Shown: positions 15,945 through 24,867, counted from the stretch's first letter. The stretch is 64,000 nucleotides of DNA from Halobacteriales archaeon QS_6_71_20 (GCA_003020945.1 PXRU01000032.1:1-64000); one strand, 5' to 3'. A program made the numbers and translations. Notes: a model not told the origin generated them from the sequence alone.

Positions 15945-17345
15945 GTGAACCTACAGCGCCTGTTCGACCCCGACACCATCGCCGTCGTCGGGGCGTCGAC
16001 GGACGAGGACAAGATCGGCTACGAGGCCATGGCCAACGCCGTCGGCTTCGACGGGACGGCGTACCCGGTCAACCCCTCGGCCGAGGGGAGCGTCCTCGGC
16101 GAGGCGTTCGTCGAGTCGGTCGGCGATATCGACGAGCGGGTCGACCTCGCGCTGCTTTGCGTGCCCGGGCCGGTGGTGCCGGAGGTCCTCGAGGAGTGCG
16201 GCGAGGCCGACATCGGCGGGGCGGTCATCTACGCCGGCGGCTTCGCGGAGGCCGGCGACGACGGACGGGAGCTCCAGGCGGCGGTCGTCGACATCGCGGA
16301 CGCCCACGACGTCGCGCTGCTCGGGCCGAACACGAGCGGCTTCGTCGTGCCCGGCGAGGGGCTGCTGTGCTCGTTCGCCGGCGGGGTGGAGCGGGTCCCC
16401 GCCGGCGACGTGGCGGCGATCGCCCAGTCCGGGGGGATCGCCCACGACCTCGCGTTCCGCGCGACGCGGGAGGGGTACGGGCTCTCGGCGATGGTCGGGT
16501 TGGGCAACCGCGCGAACGTCGGCTTCGAGGAGGCGATCGCGTACTTCGACGGCCACGACGACACCGACGCGATCGCGCTCCACGTGGAGGGGACCGACGA
16601 CGCGCGGAGCCTGCTCGAGACGTGCCGGGCCGTCGAGACGCCGGTGGTCGCGTACAAGGTCGGGCAGTCCGACGTCGGCGAGTTCGCCGAGTCGCACACG
16701 GGGGCGCTCACCGGCGACCACGACCTCTACCTCGCCGGCTTCGAGCAGTACGGCGTCCCGACCGTCGACTCGACGGCCGCGCTCCTGGACGCCGGCGTCG
16801 CGCTGGCGACGGAGCCCGAGCTGACCGGCGGCGACGTCGGCGTCGTCACCGCACAGGCGGGGCCGGGGATCGTCATCGCCGACCGACTCCAGCGGGCGGG
16901 CGCGACCCTGCCGGAACTCGGCCCGGAGACGCGGGAGCGCATCGACGGGATCCTCCCGGGGATCACCTTCTCGGGGAACCCGGTCGACACCGGCCGGCCG
17001 ATGCCGGAGTTCGGCGACGTCGTCGAGGCGGTCGCGACCGACGACGCCGTCGACGTGGTGGTGGTGTACGAGCTGTTCGAGGAGGCGCTCGGCTTCCCGG
17101 TCGAGGCGCTCGACGGCCTCCATGAAACCGCGGACACGCCGGTGTTGTTCGTCTCCGAGGGGCCGCCCGACTCGATGGCCGCCGAGGTGGCTGCGCTGCG
17201 CGAGGCGGGCGTACCCGTCTACTTCCAGCCCGAGCGGGGCGCGGAGGCGGCGGCGACGCTCGCGCGGTACGCCGAGATCCGCAAATCCGAGGACGAGGAC
17301 GGGGTCGCCGCCGGCTCCGCGGCGGACACGGGGGGCGGCAGATGA
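15945..17345 (+). CDS. ADP-forming acyl-CoA synthetase, alpha (CoA-binding/ligase) subunit
   Basis: A 466-aa alpha subunit, starting at GTG with a gatatc TATA-like element about 28 bp upstream. Domain 1 (residues about 5-125) is the CoA-binding Rossmann fold, FDPDTIAVVGASTDEDKIGYEA to AVIYAGGFAEAG. Domains 2 and 3 are succinyl-CoA-synthetase flavodoxin-like folds, GPNTSGFVVPGEGL, AIAQSGGIAHDLAFRATREGYGLS, and the catalytic phospho-histidine region FAESHTGALTGD near residue 250. The enzyme interconverts acyl-CoA + ADP + Pi and acid + ATP + CoA and is the usual archaeal route for conserving ATP from acyl-CoA. It overlaps the beta-subunit gene by 4 nt. Confidence 0.92.
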   Translation: MNLQRLFDPDTIAVVGASTDEDKIGYEAMANAVGFDGTAYPVNPSAEGSVLGEAFVESVGDIDERVDLALLCVPGPVVPEVLEECGEADIGGAVIYAGGFAEAGDDGRELQAAVVDIADAHDVALLGPNTSGFVVPGEGLLCSFAGGVERVPAGDVAAIAQSGGIAHDLAFRATREGYGLSAMVGLGNRANVGFEEAIAYFDGHDDTDAIALHVEGTDDARSLLETCRAVETPVVAYKVGQSDVGEFAESHTGALTGDHDLYLAGFEQYGVPTVDSTAALLDAGVALATEPELTGGDVGVVTAQAGPGIVIADRLQRAGATLPELGPETRERIDGILPGITFSGNPVDTGRPMPEFGDVVEAVATDDAVDVVVVYELFEEALGFPVEALDGLHETADTPVLFVSEGPPDSMAAEVAALREAGVPVYFQPERGAEAAATLARYAEIRKSEDEDGVAAGSAADTGGGR

Positions 17346-18070
17346 CCGACGACACAGGCTCGGACCCGATCGCGACCGCGCGCGAGGAGGGGCGGACGAC
17401 GCTGACCGAGGCGGAGTCGAAGTCGCTGCTGCGCGAGGCGGGCGTCGAGACGACGGCGTTCGCCGTCGCCGCCGACGCGGACGGCGCGGCGGCCGCCGCC
17501 GAGACGGTCGGGTTCCCGGTCGTGCTGAAGGTGTCGTCGCCGGCGGTGACGCACAAAAGCGAGTGGGGCGGCGGCGCCGGGGTCGCCGTCGGGCTGGAGA
17601 CGGCCGAGGCCGTCCGCGGCGCGGCCGAACGGGTCCTGACGGAGGCCGAGGCCGCGGGGGTCGAGGCGGACCTGCTCGTCGAGGAACTGCGCGACACGGA
17701 CGGGGGAACCGAGGTGATCGTCGGCGGGCTGCGCGACCCCTCGTTCGGCCCGGTCGTCCTCGCCGGGCTGGGAGGCGTCTTCGCCGAGGTGTTCGAGGAC
17801 ACGGGCCACCGGCTCGCGCCCGTCGACCGTGCGGAGGCTCGGGCGGCGATCGAGGAGCTTCAGGCCGCCGAACTGCTCGGCGGGTACCGCGGGGGCGACG
17901 CCGCCGACGTCGACGCGCTCGCGGACGTCGTCGCCGCCGTCGGCGATCTGGTGGTCGCCCGCGAGGCTGTCGTCGAGGTGGACGTCAACCCGGTGCTCGT
18001 GACCGGCGAGGGCGCGGTCGCGCTTGACGCGCTCGTGGTGCTCGACGACGGGGAGGGCCGGGATGAGTGA
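17342..18070 (+). CDS. ADP-forming acyl-CoA synthetase, beta (ATP-grasp) subunit
   Basis: A 242-aa ATP-grasp subunit, about the usual length for the separate archaeal ACD beta chain. The ATP-grasp_5 hallmarks are LTEAESKSLLREAGVETTAF, GFPVVLKVSSPAVTHKSEWGG, a VEELRDTDGGTEVIVGGLRDPSFGPVVLAGLGGVFAEVFED segment with metal and ATP ligands, and the C-terminal VVEVDVNPVLVTGEGAVALDALVVLDD. It couples to the alpha subunit through the shared ATGA overlap and to the next thioesterase gene through an 8-nt overlap. The acyl substrate is unknown; aryl-specific ACDs exist. Confidence 0.92.
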   Translation: MTDDTGSDPIATAREEGRTTLTEAESKSLLREAGVETTAFAVAADADGAAAAAETVGFPVVLKVSSPAVTHKSEWGGGAGVAVGLETAEAVRGAAERVLTEAEAAGVEADLLVEELRDTDGGTEVIVGGLRDPSFGPVVLAGLGGVFAEVFEDTGHRLAPVDRAEARAAIEELQAAELLGGYRGGDAADVDALADVVAAVGDLVVAREAVVEVDVNPVLVTGEGAVALDALVVLDDGEGRDE

Positions 18071-18464
18071 CGGCTTCGAGCGCGTGTGGACGGTCCGGTT
18101 CTCCGACGCGGACCCGTTCGGCATCGCCCACTACCCGCGGATCGTGGACGCGCTGCACGAGACGTCGGACGTGTTCATGCAGGAGATCGGCTTCCCGTTC
18201 TGGGAGCTGACGGAGGACGGGTACGGCCTGCCGCTGGTCGAGATCGACTTCGAGTTCGAGCGGCCGGTCGAGGCCGGCGACGACGTGACCGTGTCGCTGG
18301 TGCCGGACGTCGGCGACCGCAGCGTCCGGTTCGACTACGTCGCCCGGCTGGACGGCGAGGTCGCCTTCTCCGGGTACGAACAGCGCGTCTGTGCCGAGCG
18401 GGGCGGCGGCTCGCGGCCGGTCCCGGACGACCTCCGCGCGGCGCTGTCGCGGTACACCGAGTGA
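18063..18464 (+). CDS. 4-hydroxybenzoyl-CoA-type hot-dog thioesterase
   Basis: A 133-aa single hot-dog protein. WTVRFSDADPFGIAHYPRIVDALHETSDVFMQEIG holds the 4HBT signature with Asp in the position of the catalytic acid (SDADPFGIAHY corresponds to the R-x-x-D-x-D-x-x-G-I-x-Y/F pattern). It is followed by GLPLVEIDFEFERPVEAGDDVTV and SVRFDYVARLDGEVAFSGY. It hydrolyses a short or aromatic acyl-CoA. The ATG at 18063 lies inside the end of the ACD beta gene, so it is translated with the synthetase. In a gentisate route it would fit as gentisyl-CoA thioesterase (PhgC-like), which is inference from neighbours. Confidence 0.88.
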   Translation: MSDGFERVWTVRFSDADPFGIAHYPRIVDALHETSDVFMQEIGFPFWELTEDGYGLPLVEIDFEFERPVEAGDDVTVSLVPDVGDRSVRFDYVARLDGEVAFSGYEQRVCAERGGGSRPVPDDLRAALSRYTE

Positions 18465-18539
18465 GCGACCGCCCGTCGGCCCCGGCGACGCGGTCGGTGC
18501 GGACGGTACGTTTTTGATTCCGGTCTCGAATGACCCCGT

Positions 18540-18716
18540 ATGGCCGAGTTCGACAACCCGTACGCCGAGGAGAGCCCGTTCGTTCGCGCGCACTTCGACT
18601 GTTCCGACTGCGGGGGGAAGCTGTGGGAGTACGCCATTCAGGGGCAGATGGTGTGTGAGGACTGTCGGTCCGTGTTCCACACGGCCGACGTGTTCGAGGC
18701 GCAGGCGGACGCCTGA
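18540..18716 (+). CDS. 58-aa zinc-finger microprotein (two CxxC)
   Basis: A short gene of 58 codons. The protein starts MAEFDNPYAEESPFVRAHF and contains two CxxC knuckles, CSDCGGKLWEY (residues 21-31) and CEDCRSVFHTADVF (residues 39-52), forming a likely zinc ribbon of the small haloarchaeal zinc-protein type. A T-rich box (gtttttga, about 18509-18517) lies roughly 27 bp upstream, giving it its own leaderless promoter. Codon use is typical of the genome. It sits between the thioesterase and the gentisate dioxygenase. The function is unknown; a regulatory or protein-binding role is possible. Confidence 0.8.
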   Translation: MAEFDNPYAEESPFVRAHFDCSDCGGKLWEYAIQGQMVCEDCRSVFHTADVFEAQADA

Positions 18717-18815
18717 AGTCGGAAACATCCGGGGGCGTGAACCCCGGCAGCCTGGGAGCGTCGGCCGGCCGATCCCTCCAGTAGACTTATGATCGATCTC
18801 CCACAATCTCGGGGT

Positions 18816-19901
18816 ATGGCCCAGCAAGAGCCGGAGGAGCTCCTGGAGCTGAGTACGGACACTCGGGAGCTGCTCGAGACGAACGACCTCCGTCCCCTCT
18901 GGGAGGTGGAGGAGGACTTCGGGACCACGTACGACGACCTGGAGGCGGACGTCTGGGAGTGGGATGACATCCAGGCGTCGATCGACGGGATCGAGGCGGA
19001 CGTGCCGATCGCGGAGCTGCCGCCGGGGTTCCAGCGGCGCGTCGCCGTCCCGATCAACAGCGCCCTCGGCACCGCCGTCTCCAACACCATCTACGTCGGC
19101 GTGCAGACCGTCTCGCCCGGCGAGACCGCGCCCTCGCACCGACACGGGGCGAACGCGCTCCGCTACACGATCGACGGGAGCGAGGAGATGAAGACGGTCG
19201 TCGCGGGCGAGGAGTTCCCGATGGAGGACAACGACCTCATCACCACCCCGCAGTGGGAGTGGCACGACCACGTCAACGAGTCCGACGAGACGGCCGCCTG
19301 GCTCGACGTGCTCGACCTCCCGCTGATGCTCGACTCGATGAACGCGAGCAACGTGTTCGAGAACCACGAACTGGAGCGCCAGCCGGTGACGAAAACGCAG
19401 GGCTACTGGGACTCCCAGTACGGTCGCGGCCGGCCGGCCGACGAGCGCGACCACGGCTCCATTCCGGGGCCGTTCGAGGGGACCCGCGAGCCGACGCCGC
19501 CGTACCGCTTCGGCTGGGACGAGATGGAGGAGACGCTGCGCCAACGCGCCGACAACGACGACCCCGACCCCCACGACGGCTACTCGATGGCGTACGTCAA
19601 CCCCGCCACCGGGGCCGACCCCCTGTTCCCGACGATGTCGTTCCGGGCACAGCTGCTGAACGAGGGGCCGACCGACCCCCACTTCCACAACGCGGTGGAG
19701 GTGTACTTCGTCATCGAGGGCGAGGGCGCGACCCACGTCGACGGCGAGGCGCTGGAGTGGAGTCGGTGGGACATCTTCGTCGTGCCGCCGGACGCGACCC
19801 ACCACCACGCGCCCGACGACGAGGCGGTGCTGCTGGGCATGAGCGACCGCCCCGTCTTCGAGGCGTTCAACTTCTACGCCGAGGCCGAGCCCTCCTCCTG
19901 A
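18816..19901 (+). CDS. Gentisate 1,2-dioxygenase (bicupin)
   Basis: A 361-aa bicupin. The first cupin carries PSHRHGANALRYTIDGSEE near residue 110, with the Fe(II)-binding HRH and the R-Y typical of gentisate 1,2-dioxygenases. It is followed by LITTPQWEWHDHVNE, the G-D-x-x-x-T-P-x-W-x-W-H-D-H hallmark. The second cupin has DPHFHNAVEVYFVIEGEG and WDIFVVPPDATHHHAPDD. The enzyme opens gentisate between C1 and C2 to give maleylpyruvate. An upstream TATA (cttatga, about 18786-18792) favours the ATG at 18816 over an ATG 27 nt earlier. The FAH hydrolase at 25733-26608 provides a plausible next step. No maleylpyruvate isomerase was found nearby. Confidence 0.93.
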   Translation: MAQQEPEELLELSTDTRELLETNDLRPLWEVEEDFGTTYDDLEADVWEWDDIQASIDGIEADVPIAELPPGFQRRVAVPINSALGTAVSNTIYVGVQTVSPGETAPSHRHGANALRYTIDGSEEMKTVVAGEEFPMEDNDLITTPQWEWHDHVNESDETAAWLDVLDLPLMLDSMNASNVFENHELERQPVTKTQGYWDSQYGRGRPADERDHGSIPGPFEGTREPTPPYRFGWDEMEETLRQRADNDDPDPHDGYSMAYVNPATGADPLFPTMSFRAQLLNEGPTDPHFHNAVEVYFVIEGEGATHVDGEALEWSRWDIFVVPPDATHHHAPDDEAVLLGMSDRPVFEAFNFYAEAEPSS

Positions 19902-20066
19902 CCGGCATCCGGAGGGTCCGGCTCCACGCTCCCGGCCGGCGAGGTCCGCCGAACGACGGCCGACGACCGGCGGTCGGCGGCGCTTCTCCGGTCGCGTGAT
20001 CCGGTGTCGTCTACCGCGCCGTACGATGGCTTTATTCTCTCCGCCGTTCATCTACGAGCGAACGGG

Positions 20067-21218
20067 ATGGCCGAACGAGAACCCAGCGAGAGTCCGACCG
20101 GCCCACAGGCCGGCCGGATCTCGCAGGCCGACATCGAGGTCGGACGGGCCCGGATCGTCCGGCCGGACGGCAGTCACGACGCCGACGCCGTCCCGGACCT
20201 CGACGACCAACAGTTGCAGGATCTCTACCGGTGGATGGTCCTCGAACGGACGTTCGACGAGCGGATGGTGAGTCTCCAGCGTCGGGGCGAACTCGGCACC
20301 TACGCCTCCGGGCGGGGGCAGGAGGCGAGCATCGTCGGGTCGGGATACGCCCTGGAGGGCGACGACTGGTTGTTGGGGACGGGCCGGGAAGCCGCCGCGA
20401 TGCTCCTCCGGGGCGTGTCGATCCGGGATCTCGTCTTGTTCTGGCGGGGCGTCGGGGACGCCGCGAAGTTCATGGCCGAGGAGAACGCCATGATCGCCAT
20501 CTCCATCGGCTCGCAGCTTCCCATGACGACGGGTGCCGCGTGGGGGATGGCCCTCGACGACGCGGAGTCGGTCGTCGCGGCGTACTTCGGCGACGGCGCC
20601 ACCAGTACGGGCACGTTCCACGAGGCGCTGAACTTCGCCGGCGTGCTGGGCGTGCCGGCGGTGTTCTTCTGTCAGAACAACCAGTACGCCATCTCGACGC
20701 CCTTCGAGAAGCAGACCCGCGCAGGGACGCTCGCCCAGCGGGCGGTCGGCTACGGCATCGAGGGGATCCGCGTCGACGGCAACGACGTCCTCGCGGTCTA
20801 CGAGGCGATGCGGGAGGCCCGCGCCCTCGCCCGGGGAGGGACGCCGGCGTTCGTCGAGTCGGTGACCTACCGGATGGACGCCCACACGACCAGCGACGAC
20901 CCGACGCGGTACCGCGACGAGTCGGAGGTCGAGGAGTGGGAGCGGCGGGACCCGATCGACCGCTACGAGGCGTTTCTCCGGTCGAAGGGGCTGTTCGGCG
21001 AGGTCGACCGCGAGGGGATCGTCGAGGAGGTAGAAGCGGAGTTCAGGGCCGGACTCGAGGCCGCCGACGACTACCCCGAAGGCGACGTCGAGGCGGTGTT
21101 CGAGTATCTCTACGCCGAGCTCCCGCCGAACCTGGAGGAGCAGCTCGCGGCGTTCGAGGCGCTCCTCGAGGAGCGCCCCGAGATCAACGACTACATCGAG
21201 CGGCGCCCCAAGGGGTAA
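20067..21218 (+). CDS. 2-Oxoacid dehydrogenase E1 component, alpha subunit (TPP-dependent)
   Basis: An E1-alpha chain of 383 aa. The TPP/Mg motif is YFGDGATSTGTFHEALNFAGVLGVPAVFFCQNNQYAIS (GDG...N, residues about 173-210). GRGQEASIVGSGYAL and TGREAAAMLLRG sit at the substrate entry. The phosphorylation-loop equivalent YRMDAHTTSDDPTRYR lies near residue 270. It would decarboxylate a pyruvate-like or branched 2-oxoacid. A TATA-like ctttatt (about 20032-20038) supports the ATG at 20067. The beta gene begins 2 nt after the stop. There is no lipoyl-E2 or E3 in the window, which is unusual for a full dehydrogenase operon. Confidence 0.92.
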   Translation: MAEREPSESPTGPQAGRISQADIEVGRARIVRPDGSHDADAVPDLDDQQLQDLYRWMVLERTFDERMVSLQRRGELGTYASGRGQEASIVGSGYALEGDDWLLGTGREAAAMLLRGVSIRDLVLFWRGVGDAAKFMAEENAMIAISIGSQLPMTTGAAWGMALDDAESVVAAYFGDGATSTGTFHEALNFAGVLGVPAVFFCQNNQYAISTPFEKQTRAGTLAQRAVGYGIEGIRVDGNDVLAVYEAMREARALARGGTPAFVESVTYRMDAHTTSDDPTRYRDESEVEEWERRDPIDRYEAFLRSKGLFGEVDREGIVEEVEAEFRAGLEAADDYPEGDVEAVFEYLYAELPPNLEEQLAAFEALLEERPEINDYIERRPKG

Positions 21219-21220
21219 TC

Positions 21221-22186
21221 GTGCAGGCGACCATCGTCACCGCGATCAACGACGCGCTGCACACCGCGATGGCGGCGGACGACCGCGTGGTCACGTTGGG
21301 GGAGGACGTCGCCGAGAGCGGCGGGGTCTTCCGGGCGACCGAGGGGCTGAAAGAGGAGTTCGGCGACGAGCGGGTGGTCGACACGCCGCTTTCGGAGATC
21401 GCCATCGTCGGCGGGGCGGTCGGACTGGCCGTCTACGGCTACCGCCCGGTCGCGGAGATCCAGTTCTCGGGGTTTCTCCCGCCGGCGTTCGACCAACTGG
21501 TGACTCACGCCAGTCGGATCCGCTGGCGGACCCGAGGAACCTGGAGCGTGCCCATGGTCGTGCGGATGCCCTACGGCGGCGGAGTGCGGGCGCTGGAACA
21601 CCACTCCGAGAGCCTCGAAGGAGCCTACAGCCACGTTCCGGGACTGAAGGTGGTCGTTCCCTCGACGCCGCGGGACGCCAAGGGACTGCTGCTGGCGGCC
21701 GTCCGCGATCCGGACCCCGTCCTGTTTATGGAACCGAAGCGCGTCTACCGCTCGTTCCGCGAGGAGGTCCCCGAGGGCGACGTCGAGGAACCGATCGCTG
21801 AGGCGGCCGTCCGCCGCGAGGGCGAGGCCGTCACCGTCGTCTCGTGGGGGGCGATGATGGAGCCGACGACCGCTGCGGTCGAGCGACTGGGCGTCGACGC
21901 CGAGGTGATCGATCTCCGAACGATCGCCCCGATGGACACCGAGACGGTCGTCGGGTCGGTCGAGAAGACCGGCCGGTGTGTCGTCGTCCACGAGGGCCCT
22001 CGCACCGGCGGGGTGGGGGCGGAGGTCGTCGCCCGGATCAACGACGACGCGCTCATGTACCTGGAAGCGCCCGTCGAGCGGGTGACCGGCTTCGACGTCC
22101 CCGTGCCGATGCTGGCGATGGAGGACTACTACCTCCCGAATCCGCCCCGAGTGGCGGCGGGGATCGAACGCGTGCTCTCCGTGTAA
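21221..22186 (+). CDS. 2-Oxoacid dehydrogenase E1 component, beta subunit
   Basis: An E1-beta chain of 321 aa, starting at GTG 2 nt after the alpha stop. The pyrimidine-binding domain shows VVTLGEDVAESGGVFRATEGL and VVDTPLSEIAIVGGAVGLAVYGYRPVAEIQF. MPYGGGVRALEHHSESLEGAYSHVPGLKVVVPSTPRDAKGLLLAAVRDPDPVLFMEPKRVYR and the C-terminal TRTGGVGAEVV-type segment (here GPRTGGVGAEVVARI) complete the transketolase C-terminal domain. It forms a heterotetramer with the alpha chain. It is followed within 45 bp by a damaged ABC transporter on the same strand. Confidence 0.92.
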   Translation: MQATIVTAINDALHTAMAADDRVVTLGEDVAESGGVFRATEGLKEEFGDERVVDTPLSEIAIVGGAVGLAVYGYRPVAEIQFSGFLPPAFDQLVTHASRIRWRTRGTWSVPMVVRMPYGGGVRALEHHSESLEGAYSHVPGLKVVVPSTPRDAKGLLLAAVRDPDPVLFMEPKRVYRSFREEVPEGDVEEPIAEAAVRREGEAVTVVSWGAMMEPTTAAVERLGVDAEVIDLRTIAPMDTETVVGSVEKTGRCVVVHEGPRTGGVGAEVVARINDDALMYLEAPVERVTGFDVPVPMLAMEDYYLPNPPRVAAGIERVLSV

Positions 22187-22229
22187 CGGGGAAGTACTTT
22201 TAGACCCCCGCTGCTAGCCACTCGGTATC

Positions 22230-23250
22230 ATGGGGCACGATTACAGTAGACGTCGGTTCCTCGCGTCGAGCGTCGCGGCCGGCGCCGGGGTGTCGGCGCT
22301 TTCAGGCTGTCTCGGGACGGGCGGCGGCGGAACGACCGCCAGTATCGGGCTGGCGTTCACCGTTCCGATCGAGAACCTCGGGTCGCTGTTCGACGTTCCC
22401 GAGGTCAGGGAACAGCTCGACAACCTCGGCGCCGAGTACGAACTCGAAGTGAGCCGCAACTCGAGCACTCCGGACACGTTGAACCAGATGGCGTCCGGCG
22501 AGATCGACCTCGGACTGCTGGCGTCGGTCAGTTACGCGTCCGCGGTCCGTCAGGAGGCGGTTCCGGGGAACATCTCGATAGTCGCCACCGACTTCTGGGA
22601 CGCCCACTCCGACTACTACGGGTTCACCGTCTACTCCGACAGCGGCTCCGAGATCACAGATCCCGAGGACCTGGAGGGTCGAAAGCTCGGCGTCAACGCG
22701 ACGGGGACGGGGATCCACGCCGTCTACGCAAAGAAGCTCGAGGATGTCGGCCTCGATCCCGGCTCCGACGTGGAGTTCGTCGAGCTCGACTTCCCGGCGT
22801 TCCCCTCCGCGATCAAGGACGGCCGCATCGACGCGGGTATCTTTCCGGCCCTGTTCGCCGTTCAGGCCCGCGAGGAGGGATTCACCGAGGTGTTCACGAG
22901 CCAAAGCGCCTGGGAGGAGGCCTACCCTTTCGCGTACAGTTGTGCCTCGCAGGACTCCCTGGACGAGAAGTCCGACGCGTTCGAGGCCTGGGGGGAAAGA
23001 CTACGTCCAGCTCGTCGAGTACGTCTACGACAACCGCTCGGAGGTCGTCCCGGCTGCCGCCTCGCATTTCGACCTCCCGGAGGAACTGATCGACGCGTTC
23101 TTCCTGACGGAGGGGGACTACTTCCGGGAGGAGATCCGGACCGACTTCGAACGACTCCAGGCCGTAGTCGACGAGATGGTGGCTCTCGGATTCATCGAGG
23201 AAGGGTTCGACGTCGAGGAGTACGCCACGAACGACTACCTACCCGAGTAG
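22230..23250 (+). pseudogene. NitT/TauT-type ABC transporter substrate-binding protein, frameshifted
   Basis: A lipoprotein of the NMT1/THI5-like (SsuA/TauA) binding-protein family. The N-terminus has a Tat signal (SRRRFLASSVAAGAGVSALSGC, lipobox cysteine near residue 28), then LGLLASVSYASAVRQEAVPGN and LEGRKLGVNATGTGIHAVYAKKL. The frame breaks at a run of six G at 22990-22995. Upstream the protein reads ...SDAFEAWG; after removing one G the next frame continues KDYVQLVEYVYDNRSEVVP to the stop at 23250. One base therefore separates an intact 339-aa protein from the present split. This may be a genuine pseudogene, a homopolymer error, or a phase-variable site. Confidence 0.8.
22990..22995 (+). 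other. G6 homopolymer at a frameshift
   Basis: Six consecutive G immediately before aaagac. Five G would restore the reading frame of the binding protein. Confidence 0.75.
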
Positions 23251-23325
23251 CGTCATGCGACGGGACACCGCGCGTCGACGACGGCCGCGACCGGGAGCCG
23301 GCGGGTGTCGCCGAGGAAACCGCAC

Positions 23326-24072
23326 ATGACCGACGGTCGCGTCACCGTCTCGAACCTGAAGAAGGTCTACGGCGAGGCCGACGAGGGCGAGTTCCTAAGT
23401 GTCGTCGGGCCGAGCGGTTGCGGCAAGAGCACGCTGCTGTATCTCATCGCCGGCTTCCTCGACCCGACGTCGGGAACCGTCGCCGTGGACGGCGAGCCGA
23501 TCGACGGTCCGGGCACCGATCGCGGCGTCGTCTTCCAGGACTACGCGCTCTTCCCTTGGCGAACGGTCGAGGGGAACACGACCTACGGCCTCGAGGAGGC
23601 CGGCGTTCCCGAGTCCGAGCGCGAGGCCATCGCCGAGCGGTACATCGAGATGATGGACCTCGACGGGTTCGAGGAGAAGTACCCCGAGGAGCTGTCCGGG
23701 GGGATGAGACAACGCGTCTCGCTGGCTCGAACGCTCGCGTACGACCCCGCTATCCTGCTCATGGACGAGCCGTTCGGAGCACTCGATCGACCCCTGCGGG
23801 AGTCGCTGCAGGACCACCTGCTCGACATCTGGCGGGACCTCGAGAAGACGGTCGTGTTCATCACACACGACGTCGAGGAGGCGGTGTACCTCTCTGAGCG
23901 GGTGCTCATTATGACTCGTCATCCGGGGACGAAGAAAGCGATGACCGAGGTCGACCTCGACCGGTCGAAGGGCCGCGAGGCGATCGTCACCTCCGACGCG
24001 TTCACGAGGACGAAAAACGCCGTCTGGCGGTCGCTTCGAGAGGAGACGGAAACGGGGACGGAGGCGAGATAG
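23326..24072 (+). CDS. NitT/TauT-type ABC transporter ATP-binding protein with an N-terminal gap
   Basis: ATPase of 248 aa for an SsuB/TauB-like importer. Walker A is GPSGCGKST, the Q-loop is VVFQDYALFPW, the signature is LSGGMRQRVSLARTLAYDP, Walker B is ILLMDEPFGALD, and the H-loop is VVFITHDVEEA. The N-terminus reads VSNLKKVYG directly followed by EADEGEFLSVVGPSG. Relatives have some 12-15 residues in between (the segment ending ALDDVSF). An in-frame internal deletion near 23371-23375 therefore removes a beta-strand from the nucleotide-binding fold. The protein is otherwise complete. It lies between a frameshifted binding protein and two permeases, one also damaged. Confidence 0.85.
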   Translation: MTDGRVTVSNLKKVYGEADEGEFLSVVGPSGCGKSTLLYLIAGFLDPTSGTVAVDGEPIDGPGTDRGVVFQDYALFPWRTVEGNTTYGLEEAGVPESEREAIAERYIEMMDLDGFEEKYPEELSGGMRQRVSLARTLAYDPAILLMDEPFGALDRPLRESLQDHLLDIWRDLEKTVVFITHDVEEAVYLSERVLIMTRHPGTKKAMTEVDLDRSKGREAIVTSDAFTRTKNAVWRSLREETETGTEAR

Positions 24073-24867
24073 ATGGCCAACGCCGACGTACCGCTGTCGA
24101 CGGACCCGCTCCCGGGGGTCCTCCGCGCCCCGGCGGCGATCGTCGTCCAGTGGCTGCCGCTGGGAGTCGTCACGGCGCTGTGGGAACTCGCGAGCGGCCG
24201 GGTCGTCGATCGCGCCGTCCTCCCGTCGCCGGTGACCGTCGCGGGCGCGATCGGCGATCTGATCGCGACCGGCGAGGTCGTCCCACACCTTACAGTCTCG
24301 CTGATCCGGGTCGCGATCGGACTCGGTTCGAGCGTCGCTGTCGGCGTCGCCCTCGGCGTCGGAATGGCACGGTCGAAGCCCGTCGAGGACTTCTTCGACG
24401 CGTTCCTGACGATGACCTACCCCGTTCCGAAGACGGCGCTGGTCCCGCTGGCGATCCTCGGGCTCGGCGTCGGAACCGAGGCGACGGTTTCGATCGTCTT
24501 TCTCGCCTGCTTACTGCCCGTCGTGTTGAACGCTTACAACGCCGCCGGCGACGTCGACCGGAACCTCGTCTGGTCGGCCCGGATGATGGGCACGGGCGAG
24601 CGCCGCGTCCTCTGGAAGGTCGTGGTTCCGGCGACGGTCCCGGAGATCGTGACGGGTATCCGGCAGGCCATCCCGATCGCGTTCGTCGCGCTCGTGAGCG
24701 CCGAACTCGTCGCGTCGAACCGCGGGATCGGCCATCTCATCCTCTCGGCCGGACAGCTCGGCAACTACCCGAGGATGTTCGCCGCCATCGTCGTCATCTC
24801 GGCCGTGGCATACGTCGCCGTCAGGTGGTTCGAGCTTCTCTGTGACCGGGTGATCGCATGGACGTAG
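24073..24867 (+). CDS. NitT/TauT-type ABC transporter permease
   Basis: Inner-membrane permease of 264 aa with about six hydrophobic segments. It has VVQWLPLGVVTALWELASG near the N-terminus, LTVSLIRVAIGLGSSVAVGVALGVGMARS, and the cytoplasmic EAA loop VWSARMMGTGERRVLWKVVVPATVPEIVTGIRQAIPIAF. It starts directly after the ATPase stop and overlaps the next permease by 10 nt. This copy appears intact. It pairs with the second permease at 24858. Confidence 0.88.
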   Translation: MANADVPLSTDPLPGVLRAPAAIVVQWLPLGVVTALWELASGRVVDRAVLPSPVTVAGAIGDLIATGEVVPHLTVSLIRVAIGLGSSVAVGVALGVGMARSKPVEDFFDAFLTMTYPVPKTALVPLAILGLGVGTEATVSIVFLACLLPVVLNAYNAAGDVDRNLVWSARMMGTGERRVLWKVVVPATVPEIVTGIRQAIPIAFVALVSAELVASNRGIGHLILSAGQLGNYPRMFAAIVVISAVAYVAVRWFELLCDRVIAWT

